NCBI GenBank assembly: GCA_028285085.1
Contig: JANQQI010000021.1
Span: 1-64,000 of the forward strand
Direction of reading: 5' to 3'
DNA from: Saprospiraceae bacterium
GTDB lineage: Bacteria > Bacteroidota > Bacteroidia > Chitinophagales > Saprospiraceae
Length of the DNA stretch: 64,000 bases
Of this stretch, positions 35,186 through 42,903 are shown in pieces. How positions within the stretch are numbered: the first letter of the stretch is position 1; each line of letters opens with the position of its first letter. The translations under genes were made by a program, and so were the position numbers. A model generated the notes under the pieces. The model was not told the DNA's origin, did not search any database, and was given only the letters and a program-made list of their open reading frames with translations.

Positions 35186-36204
35186 ATGCTGCGCTATTAA
35201 AAGGGCTGGCGCCGATTTGTCGGCATTTACCGCTATCCACCCTGATGCAGCTAAGTGGTCGACGACTTTGGTTACCATTTTATCATAGCGTGCAAGGCGA
35301 GCAAGCGCTGCCACACTTGCATCACCTTTATCCCCTGCGTAGTGTGGCGCGTTTTGAAGCAGATTTGGATTATTGTTTACGTCATTTTGAACCGATTGAT
35401 TTATCGACTTTGATTGATCTGGTGGATCGGCAAGCCCAATCAACCAAGCCCGTTTTTCACTTGACTTTCGATGATGGTTTGCGTGAAATCTATACTTTGG
35501 TAGCGCCAGTACTTGAGCGAAAAGGCATCCCCGCTACCTTTTTTGTAAATCCCCCCTTTTTAGATAATCGTGGATTGTTTTTTCGCTATCAGGCTGGCTT
35601 ATTGGTGGAACAGTTAGAGCAAGGCACACCTTCTCTTGCACAGATGCAATCAATTAGGGCATTGTTGTCATTGAATCCTGAAGTAGGGTTGAAACGCGCT
35701 ATTTTAGGAATCAGCTACAATCAAAGGATCCTACTGAATACCATCGCGGAAATACTGGAGGTGGATTTTGCTACCTTTTTGCAAGAGCAGCAACCCTATC
35801 TTAGCCTTATCCAAGCCCAAGACCTCGCACAGCGCGGCTTTACTTTCGGTGCACACAGTCTCGATCATCCGCTTTATGCAGACCTATCTTTGGTAGAGCA
35901 GTTAAGACAAACCCGAGAGAGTCTTGACTATGTAAAGATGCATTTTGCCACCTCGCCGCCGAGTTTCGCCTTTCCATTTACAGATGATGGCGTAGGACAA
36001 TCATTTTTTCAAGAGTTCCATCGAACTATTCCCAATATCATTAGCTTTGGAACGGCTGGCTTAAAGCTTGATCAAGCAGCCCGGCATTTGCAACGCTTTC
36101 CGATGGAGGCTTTCGATTATGACGCGTCGAGTATAATCCCCGCTGAGTTCATCGTTTATTTGGCGAAGCGTTTACTTGGGCGGCATCGCGTGCCACGTTC
36201 ATAA
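35182..36204 (+). CDS. Polysaccharide deacetylase-family protein
   Basis: This is a 340-residue NodB-type carbohydrate esterase. Motif 1 is FHLTFDDGLREI (about 90-101), followed by IPATFFVNPPF; the metal-binding HxxxH appears in FGAHSLDHPLYADL; a further FAFPFTDDG segment lies near 258. No signal peptide is seen, so it probably acts in the cytoplasm on a lipid-linked or activated glycan. It is coupled to the O-methyltransferase gene by a 4-bp overlap and followed by an acetyltransferase gene, suggesting a glycan or lipid modification cluster. Confidence 0.88.
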   Translation: MNAALLKGLAPICRHLPLSTLMQLSGRRLWLPFYHSVQGEQALPHLHHLYPLRSVARFEADLDYCLRHFEPIDLSTLIDLVDRQAQSTKPVFHLTFDDGLREIYTLVAPVLERKGIPATFFVNPPFLDNRGLFFRYQAGLLVEQLEQGTPSLAQMQSIRALLSLNPEVGLKRAILGISYNQRILLNTIAEILEVDFATFLQEQQPYLSLIQAQDLAQRGFTFGAHSLDHPLYADLSLVEQLRQTRESLDYVKMHFATSPPSFAFPFTDDGVGQSFFQEFHRTIPNIISFGTAGLKLDQAARHLQRFPMEAFDYDASSIIPAEFIVYLAKRLLGRHRVPRS

Positions 36205-36282
36205 TGGCCATAAAAGTCAAAAAAGTGGGGCGAGTGGATTGAAAAATGGATTTTTTGGAGGATTTTGTAAAAAAGACATCTT

Positions 36283-37383
36283 TTGGCTATACAATTATCA
36301 TGTATTCGCATCGGTGAATTGGCCGCTTGGCTTGATTCAGAAGCTTTTAATCAGCTCAAGGTGCTGCCAATTTCGCGGCGGCGTGGGCGTGCGCACGCAC
36401 GTAATCCACGCGCGCGTAAGGAAGATGTGGCACTCGTCTTAGCTTGGCGCGATGATCAATTAGTTGGTTACTTAGGACTGATTCCTGATTTAATTTTTCA
36501 AGATCAACAATCCAAGGAGGTCTCTTGGATGAGTTGTATTTGGGTAGACCCTGAGGCACGCGGCCAGGGCATTGCCCGGCAATTGTTGGAACGCGCTTAC
36601 ACCGAGACAAACCAAAGATTGCTAGCTACAGAGTTTACCGCTCCGGCGCGAAGACTTTACGACAAGTTAGGCTGGTTTGATGAATTGGCCGTCAAGCACG
36701 GTCAGCGGCTGTATTTACGCTTGCACTTGGCCCAGATACTACCAGCTCGGTCCCCTAGCTGGTGCAAATGGCGTCCCGCTTTGCAATTCTTGGATGCTAC
36801 ATTTAATGTTTTTTACAATCTGCGATTACGGCTCTTTGACTCGAAATTGCCAGCCGATTGTCGATACGAGTTAATAGAACAATGGGACGAGGCATGCTGG
36901 CCTTTCATTGCGCTCCATCAAAATAGCTTGACTCAACGCGATCGTAGCGCTCTGGAATGGGTGGTGCAAAATCCTTGGCTCGGCGATCAGCCCGAAGATC
37001 AAGCGGATGCGGCACGTTATCATTTCTCCGTATATAGTACCGATTTCAGCTTTCAAGTCCTCAAACTTTGGCAAGCCGAGCAACTGCGAGGCATTGCACT
37101 TATCGGAACGCGAGATTGTACTTTAAAGATCCCCTATCTTTGGTCGACAAAAGGCGCAGAATCCTTAATGAGGCGCAGTTTGATTGATTTAATGATCAAA
37201 AATAACTGGACGACGATGACGCTTTATCAGCCCGAAATGGTCACTCAATTTCAACAGCATCGTACCCCTTTTCTATTCCAAAAAGCATTTGAACGGGCTT
37301 ATTTGATAACGAAACCGCTTACCCCTCATTTGCCGGCTAAAATCTATATCCAAGATGGTGATGGCGATTGTGCTTTTACTTGA
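36283..37383 (+). CDS. GNAT acetyltransferase with a C-terminal extension
   Basis: This is a 366-residue protein. The start is TTG 36283: an in-frame stop lies five codons upstream and no ATG is suitable in between. The N-terminal half is a GNAT domain, with VGYLGLIPD and the acetyl-CoA loop CIWVDPEARGQGIARQLL. The C-terminal 190 residues (about 175-366) are not assigned; they contain a second acyltransferase-like strand pattern. It lies 78 bp after the deacetylase gene and may belong to the same unit. The substrate is unknown. Confidence 0.8.
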   Translation: MAIQLSCIRIGELAAWLDSEAFNQLKVLPISRRRGRAHARNPRARKEDVALVLAWRDDQLVGYLGLIPDLIFQDQQSKEVSWMSCIWVDPEARGQGIARQLLERAYTETNQRLLATEFTAPARRLYDKLGWFDELAVKHGQRLYLRLHLAQILPARSPSWCKWRPALQFLDATFNVFYNLRLRLFDSKLPADCRYELIEQWDEACWPFIALHQNSLTQRDRSALEWVVQNPWLGDQPEDQADAARYHFSVYSTDFSFQVLKLWQAEQLRGIALIGTRDCTLKIPYLWSTKGAESLMRRSLIDLMIKNNWTTMTLYQPEMVTQFQQHRTPFLFQKAFERAYLITKPLTPHLPAKIYIQDGDGDCAFT

Positions 37384-37475
37384 TTAGTTGTAGTGGATTT
37401 GCTTTACAACAGAGAGATTGACCTGAAGCCATTTTTGTAGAGATATGCTTTATTTTTTGAAAGCGCATATAAAAT

Positions 37476-37677
37476 GGGCTTTGTGGGTGGGCCCACCCAC
37501 TTGTCCGCCGCCGCCGACCAGCTTGGTCGCAAAATGCTTTGGGTATATAGCTCTCCAGTCTTTACCGGAGATCAGTTATGGTAAAAATGCAACGCATACT
37601 CGTTTCGGCCGAATGAGAATAGATGCGTTACCATCTATAGATTCCGGAAGAGGCTCGATTCCATAAATAGAGCTAAG
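37476..37677 (+). repeat. Structured dispersed element, copy 2
   Basis: It begins GGGCTTTG. Hairpins: a perfect 18-bp palindrome at 37483-37500; CGACCA (37515-37520) with TGGTCG (37524-37529); TCTCC (37552-37556) with GGAGA (37567-37571) around AGTCTTTACC; AACGCAT (37591-37597) with ATGCGTT (37623-37629) enclosing TTCGGCCGAA. Then come ATCTATAGATTCCGG and ATTCCATAAAT (37658-37668). It is very close to copy 3 in the first 55 bp. Confidence 0.85.
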
Positions 37678-37794
37678 AAATTTTGGAATTTACGCTTATT
37701 GTGTCTCCTGAGCGACATTTTGGAATGAGGTTCTATTCTTTTCTCCACTTGCGAAGCTGGATTCAGATGAATTAGAAAAGCTAAAACAGGTCAG

Positions 37795-37822
37795 TATTTC
37801 TGCGAATACATTCGCAGAAATA
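37795..37822. terminator. Perfect 12-bp stem hairpin
   Basis: TATTTCTGCGAA pairs with TTCGCAGAAATA around TACA. It lies between convergent genes, so a termination role is plausible, but neither strand has a proper T run. Confidence 0.5.
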
Positions 37823-37867
37823 CCATTAAATAAAGCCTACCTTACTGCCGTTTAGCCAGTTGGAAGC

Positions 37868-40003
37868 CTACTTAAATAAAAATCCTACCGTAATCAGAAA
37901 AGATTGATCTGGATAAATCGCACCGTCGAAGACTTCGCCATCCTGGGTGATCAATAAACGATCTTCACTAGCGGGCACTTTGCGTTTACGCCGGAATATT
38001 TCTCGTCGCTCCCAAAACCATACATCCTGCCGACGGGCAAATGGCAATAGATAAGATGCACTCACAAAAAATTCTCGATTAGGATCAAGCTCAATGGAGA
38101 GCTCCCCGGTAAGTTTTAGATTGAACGTACGGCTGCCGTAGTAGATGTTAACCCGATCCGCGGTGTATTTTTTACCATCAAATCTAAAATCGCCATAATC
38201 ATTCTTGGCTTGATCAATCCGGCGTGCGTAGCGCAAATTATCAAATTGAGCGATGAACTTAACGTAGAAGGGACGCTGGCGAGAAAGATTCAGATGTCCC
38301 CCAACCCCGATCGAGTGATTTCTATAAATGCTATTGTAAAAGTCGAAGCGGAAACCACCACGTACGAAAAAATGACGATGGAAGTAGAAATCAAAATCCA
38401 TATGGCCAACTATCTCGAAAAAACGCTCATTGACATCATTCTCAACCGACAAAATAGTCTCACCATCTTCGGCCAAATAAGAAATACCCATGTTGCCCGG
38501 CGTAGAATGAATCAGATGTGTTCCTAAACCAATGCTTCCCTTGAAGAGTTTGTAACCTCGCTTTACGCGTCGACGGATCTGTTCGCGCTGTAATGCTTGG
38601 ATGGCCAGATCAAGATCAGCTTCATTGGTGCTTTCAAGATCAAATCCTTCACGCATTTCGAGTTTTTCAACTAAGTCCGCTTTAGCGAGAGAATCGCGAC
38701 GTTGTTGTAAAGCGGCCATATATTCAGCGTCAAAGACCTCCTGCGCTTTGCGCTGGCTTTCCATCTGGAGGACACTGGCACTGAGGGATTCATTCATGGG
38801 CGTTATATTATAATTAGCCCAGAAGTTAGGATCATAGCTACCAGTCATGGTGGTAAATTGCTGACCACGATGCAGACGTTCCTTGTATGGAAGTGGTTTC
38901 GACTTTTCGGGATTGATTTCGGTGATCTTAATCTCATTGACGTAGTTGCCACCGCGACCGTAGCGGCCTTCGCGCGTTGCATCGCTGAAGTACCATTTAT
39001 CACCCAATTGACGATAATTGACAACGTAAGAGTTGGCGCGCCAGTTACCGGCATAAAGAGGGTAGTCATCCCGCTTTTTTAAGCCTTCGGGTGTGATGGC
39101 AAATTCAGCTTTGACAAAAGCATAGGAATCTTGCTGTATAAAAACCCGACCTTCCATACGACCGCGGGCTCGCGTTTTCTTTCTCCCTCTCAATAGACGC
39201 ATCAGAAGACCGCCGTCATTGTTCTCTTGAATATAGGTCGCTGTCCCTTCTTTATCTTCCTCAAATCGGATGACCCAAACGGGTTTATCGTTGTAAGTGG
39301 TGACGCTTTCAATCCAATATTTGTACACCGGAAAGTAGCGTTCATCAATGAAATCTTCCCGATTTTTTACAAAATCAAAACGGTGTCCCGCCATGTGCCC
39401 AGAGCTAAAACCAGAATACATGGTGGTGTCCAAAGGATCACGGAGATTCATCAACCGACCCTGAACCAGACTGACCATCCCTTCTTTTTTACTCTTATAA
39501 CTGTTTTTATAAACTTTCAGAACCCCTTCGGCTAGATAGGTGTAATTCAAACTATCGTCCGTGCGAGATTCACGGTAAAATCCCAATACTGTGGTCGGGT
39601 GAGTGGGGTAGTTTTTAGGAATATTTTTAACGGCCTTGCGGATAATATCTTCTACGGCAGCTTCTCCCATCACGACTACTTCAACCAATTCATTGGCGGA
39701 GCGTTTGAGGTAAATGCGCACCGGGCCCTTGATGTCATTGATGGGTTTACGGAAGGTTTGATAGCCCATAAAAGAAACGAGCAAGGTGGATTCAAGATAT
39801 TGATTGGGAATTTTTAAAATAAAAAGGCCATCCTCGGCGGAAGTGGTACCGATTCCTTTTTCGGGAATACCAACGTGAGCAAAAGCGATAGGTTGTTCGG
39901 TTTCAGCGTCGTAAATTTTTCCACGGATGGTGCGCTGATTTTGCCCCCACAACATTTGTATACTCAACAGCAAGAGGAGGGTGAGCTGGTAACGTACTTT
40001 CAT
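37868..40003 (-). CDS. Outer-membrane protein with N-terminal carboxypeptidase-regulatory-like domain
   Basis: This 711-residue protein has a signal peptide (1-20, ending LWGQ). Residues 23-105 are a carboxypeptidase D regulatory-like beta-sandwich: IRGKIYDAETEQPIAFAHVGIP, GLFILKIP, VSFMGYQTFRKPI. A VEDIIRKAVKNIPKNYP segment follows, as in DUF5686-type proteins. The C-terminal 200 residues are beta-strand rich and end TVGFLFK, in keeping with an outer-membrane barrel. The role is unknown; relatives are often called TonB-receptor-like or surface proteins. It has its own promoter region (40004-40155). Confidence 0.82.
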   Translation of the reverse strand: MKVRYQLTLLLLLSIQMLWGQNQRTIRGKIYDAETEQPIAFAHVGIPEKGIGTTSAEDGLFILKIPNQYLESTLLVSFMGYQTFRKPINDIKGPVRIYLKRSANELVEVVVMGEAAVEDIIRKAVKNIPKNYPTHPTTVLGFYRESRTDDSLNYTYLAEGVLKVYKNSYKSKKEGMVSLVQGRLMNLRDPLDTTMYSGFSSGHMAGHRFDFVKNREDFIDERYFPVYKYWIESVTTYNDKPVWVIRFEEDKEGTATYIQENNDGGLLMRLLRGRKKTRARGRMEGRVFIQQDSYAFVKAEFAITPEGLKKRDDYPLYAGNWRANSYVVNYRQLGDKWYFSDATREGRYGRGGNYVNEIKITEINPEKSKPLPYKERLHRGQQFTTMTGSYDPNFWANYNITPMNESLSASVLQMESQRKAQEVFDAEYMAALQQRRDSLAKADLVEKLEMREGFDLESTNEADLDLAIQALQREQIRRRVKRGYKLFKGSIGLGTHLIHSTPGNMGISYLAEDGETILSVENDVNERFFEIVGHMDFDFYFHRHFFVRGGFRFDFYNSIYRNHSIGVGGHLNLSRQRPFYVKFIAQFDNLRYARRIDQAKNDYGDFRFDGKKYTADRVNIYYGSRTFNLKLTGELSIELDPNREFFVSASYLLPFARRQDVWFWERREIFRRKRKVPASEDRLLITQDGEVFDGAIYPDQSFLITVGFLFK

Positions 40004-40155
40004 TTGGCTATGATTTTTTCCGAGATGGAATGAGAAATTAACGCATTCCTAAAATAGGTTTACATGTTCACATAATTGCTAAGAAGAAGACTTTTTTTAT
40101 CTCCAAATTGTTACAGGAGAAAGGTTGATTTTGTCTGAATGTAATATTTTATACA

Positions 40156-40476
40156 CTATATCATCTCGTCATCCAGAATATTACCACCAAGAGGAGGCTT
40201 AGGTGCCTTCTTCCAACGATTCTCGAGTAGGCGGTAAGTTAATGCACACATCAACAAGGCAAAAATAAGGGCCAATAAGACAGCCATAATGGTGAAAAAT
40301 GTGGAATCAATGGATTCCACCCCAGAAACTAGGGCTAAACCAATCCCCGTACAAAAAGCCGTCGCATAATAAATCACGCCGGCGAGAATCGCGTATGGCC
40401 AGGGATTTTTATCGTGTTCTTGTGCTAGTTGGTAGAAACTTCTCCCCAAAAAGAAGATAATGATAAGATCAAGCAT
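40156..40476 (-). CDS. Small hypothetical membrane protein
   Basis: This is a 106-residue inner-membrane protein with helices at about 2-15, 29-50 and 62-85 and a charged C-terminal tail containing RWKKAPKPPLGG. No family is recognised. The gene is separate from its neighbours by more than 150 bp on each side. Confidence 0.65.
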   Translation of the reverse strand: MLDLIIIFFLGRSFYQLAQEHDKNPWPYAILAGVIYYATAFCTGIGLALVSGVESIDSTFFTIMAVLLALIFALLMCALTYRLLENRWKKAPKPPLGGNILDDEMI

Positions 40477-40648
40477 AGCTTTATGGCGTTAAGATGGAAT
40501 TGATTTTAACACTTCTAGAGTAGGATCAATGATTTTGTGAGTCCTAAAGTTGGAATCAATTCACTAAATTTAAGATCAGATTCTAACAAGTATACAACCA
40601 TTTTACTGACAATTGGTCCTTGAATCTGGATTTTTACCTCAAAGCCTC

Positions 40649-41635
40649 ATGTTACTGCCTCGATCATTTTTGTTGAAAAAACTAATCTGGCTGATTCTAG
40701 CTACTTGCTGCCTGAGTCCTCGACTAAAAGCCGATGTACTCACCGTCGAAGTGGACTTTACTATTCCGGTTATTCACCAATTGGGGCCAGATGCCGTCAT
40801 TATTCCGTTTACCCCTTTAGGCGGACTGATTATGCTCAAAGCAAAGGTCAATGGAGAAGAAGGTAACTTCATTCTGGATACCGGGGCCAATGGATTGGTA
40901 CTGAATGATCGTTATTTTCAGCCAGATCGCTTATTGAGAGATGTAGAAGGTGTCGGGTTGTCTGGGCAGACGAGCAGATTAGGGGTGAAGCGTACGGATG
41001 CCTTTGATCTTGATGAATTGCAATTTCCGAATGCCCGGGCAGAAACCATTGATTTATCTCAGTTGGAAACCCGCAAACGCCGTCGCATTCTCGGCCTCAT
41101 CGGCTATGATCTACTCAAGGAATTTGAAATCATGTTTGACTATCGGCAACGGTTTCTAACCTTTTCACGGGTGGACAAAAATGGTGATCAATTGATTGCT
41201 CTGCCGCATACCGTATTTAAAATCGATAGCGTTGATTTTGAACTTGGGCATCATATTCCGGTTATTGAAGTTAAAGTCGGTGGCCGTAAAAAGCGTATGG
41301 CGATTGATACCGGTGCAGAATATAATTTACTACATGTCAAGCGTTCGAGGAAATTGATGAAGCATTTCAAGATATTGAGTACGCTCGATATTACCGGAAC
41401 CGGACAACGATCTGTGGAGGCTCTGGCGGGAAAATTGTACCGAGTGGTGCTAAAAGAACGTTATAAATGCGGTGGAATGTCAACCGTCATTACGAATCTT
41501 AAGGAGCTAGAAAGCATTTATCATACGAAGCTAGATGGTATTTTGGGCTATGAATTCTTGGCCCCATGGCTATTTAGTATTAATTATCGAAAAGAGCGCG
41601 TATTTTTACATAAATTAACGTATGTAAGTCCATAG
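40649..41635 (+). CDS. Exported protein with two retropepsin-type aspartyl protease motifs
   Basis: This is a 328-residue protein. ATG 40649 is chosen because it starts a signal peptide (MLLPRSFLLKKLIWLILATCC); TTG 40613 is rejected. Two aspartyl protease motifs are present: FILDTGANG with D77 and MAIDTGAEYN with D220. Each is followed by a hydrophobic-glycine strand (ILGLIGYDLL, LDGILGYEFL), as in retropepsin-like domains. One chain could thus form a complete pseudo-dimeric active site. It probably acts in the periplasm. It is followed after 4 bp by the CBM48 protein gene, with likely cotranscription. Confidence 0.85.
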   Translation: MLLPRSFLLKKLIWLILATCCLSPRLKADVLTVEVDFTIPVIHQLGPDAVIIPFTPLGGLIMLKAKVNGEEGNFILDTGANGLVLNDRYFQPDRLLRDVEGVGLSGQTSRLGVKRTDAFDLDELQFPNARAETIDLSQLETRKRRRILGLIGYDLLKEFEIMFDYRQRFLTFSRVDKNGDQLIALPHTVFKIDSVDFELGHHIPVIEVKVGGRKKRMAIDTGAEYNLLHVKRSRKLMKHFKILSTLDITGTGQRSVEALAGKLYRVVLKERYKCGGMSTVITNLKELESIYHTKLDGILGYEFLAPWLFSINYRKERVFLHKLTYVSP

Positions 41636-41639
41636 TGGA

Positions 41640-42581
41640 ATGAGATACTTTTGGCTGATGATATTGTGGGTAAGTAGTGTGTATTCCCTGCACGGGCAGG
41701 TCGATACATTACCTAGCTATTATATGGCAGAGGGAGAGGTCGTGCTCGAATTTGATTTACGGACGTATAACAATGGTCAGCAGGAGGCATTCAAAAAAGT
41801 GTTCGAGCAAGGCGGCACCGAGATTCTAGCTGCTGCCGCCGCCAATGAAGCTTGGAGTAAAAATGGCTGGCGTCTGCAGCGCATCAACGATAATGTCTAT
41901 CAGCTTCGCAAATCTCTGGAAGCTTTTGATGACGCCATCGCTTGGGAAGCGAAATACATGATTAATGGTGCCTACTGGTCGATGCCAACGTCGATTGCAC
42001 CAGGAGAACCATCGCCCGATTTTGCGGAAGAAGTATTTGGGCTAGGACCTAAAGTGGCGGAAGTCTCCGAAAATGGTAACGCTAGCTTTAGCCTCAATGG
42101 GTTTCAGGCTGCTGAACAGGTGATTTTAAGCGGTAGTTTTAATCACTGGGATGAACAGGAGATCAAAATGAAAAAGACTGCGAAAGGTTGGGCGGTCAAA
42201 TTAAGCTTACCTCGTGGTATTTATGAATATAAGTTTATCGCTGATGGTGGCTGGTTGCACGATCCCGCGAATGATCTGAAAGTGGTCAACGAATTTGAAA
42301 GTTTTAATTCAATCCTCCTGATCGGAGAAACCGTAACGTTCCATTTACCTGATTATCTTGATGCTAAGGCGGTGGTTCTCTCAGGAAGTTTCAATAGCTG
42401 GGATGAATCGGCAATTCGCATGAATAAGCGGGCCGATGGGTGGTATGTCGATCTGCCGCTACCGCCCGGAAAGCACTACTACAAGTTTATCGTCGATGGT
42501 AAATGGACTATAGATCCCAAAAATTTATTGCAACAACCGGATAACAATGGCCATTGGAATTCAGTGTTATTGTTGAATTAA
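41640..42581 (+). CDS. Exported protein with two CBM48/AMPK-type glycogen-binding modules
   Basis: This is a 313-residue protein with a signal peptide (1-19, ending LHGQ). The N-terminal half (about 20-130) is an unassigned helical/beta region. Two E-set carbohydrate-binding modules follow, about 140-222 and 232-313. Each has the typical VILSGSFNHWDEQEIKM / VVLSGSFNSWDESAIRM strand and a YEYKFIADGGW / YYKFIVDGKW strand with the glucan-contacting aromatics. It probably binds alpha-glucan in the periplasm or on the surface. The neighbour is the aspartyl-protease-like protein. Confidence 0.87.
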   Translation: MRYFWLMILWVSSVYSLHGQVDTLPSYYMAEGEVVLEFDLRTYNNGQQEAFKKVFEQGGTEILAAAAANEAWSKNGWRLQRINDNVYQLRKSLEAFDDAIAWEAKYMINGAYWSMPTSIAPGEPSPDFAEEVFGLGPKVAEVSENGNASFSLNGFQAAEQVILSGSFNHWDEQEIKMKKTAKGWAVKLSLPRGIYEYKFIADGGWLHDPANDLKVVNEFESFNSILLIGETVTFHLPDYLDAKAVVLSGSFNSWDESAIRMNKRADGWYVDLPLPPGKHYYKFIVDGKWTIDPKNLLQQPDNNGHWNSVLLLN

Positions 42582-42712
42582 TTCCTTTCTGCCCCTTCTG
42601 CTCTGGTAATATCTCATCCAATATTCTTGGTTCGTCGAATCCCTCCTTGGGTTTAACTAATTTTCCGGGAGTATTCTGTAATCTTTAATTGTTTTGTACC
42701 AACTAATTCACA

Positions 42713-42729
42713 AGCCTGATCATCAGGCT
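42713..42729. promoter_or_regulatory. Perfect 17-bp palindrome
   Basis: AGCCTGAT-C-ATCAGGCT has 8-bp arms with one central base. The short loop favours a protein-binding operator over an RNA hairpin; no regulator is identified. Confidence 0.4.
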
Positions 42730-42741
42730 ATTGGTGAACAT

Positions 42742-42857
42742 CTTGAGCTTATTTGGGATTTGTTTTTTAGATCATGAAGTGAATTAAACTTTTAAGACAA
42801 TTTGAATAAGTTTAAACCACTTCTATTAAATTAATCATTCCTAAATAAGCCTTTAAG
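42742..42857 (+). mobile_element. MITE-like element 1
   Basis: Its left end, CTTGAGCTTATTTGGGAT, and the reverse complement of its right end, CTTAAAGGCTTATTTAGGAA, are imperfect inverted repeats. Both ends match MITE-like element 2 downstream of the S9 gene (GAGCTT-TTTGGGATTTGTT-TTTAG on the left, AATTAAT-A-TTCC-AA on the right), while the interior differs. There is no coding capacity. Confidence 0.6.
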
Positions 42858-42903
42858 ACTACTAATAGGATATTTCACTCATCAAAAAAATGTAAAACGG
42901 ATT

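Larger units (their letters stand above)
37384..37867. other. Convergent intergenic region with repeat-element copy 2
   Basis: This 484-bp stretch holds structured element copy 2 (37476-37677) and a long perfect hairpin (37795-37822). I see no convincing protein-coding gene; the 73-codon open frame across the element is discussed as a finding. Confidence 0.6.
42582..42903. other. Intergenic region before the S9 peptidase
   Basis: This 322-bp stretch holds a perfect palindrome (42713-42729) and a MITE-like element (42742-42857). I see no gene. The S9 peptidase promoter must lie close to or inside the MITE-like element. Confidence 0.55.
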
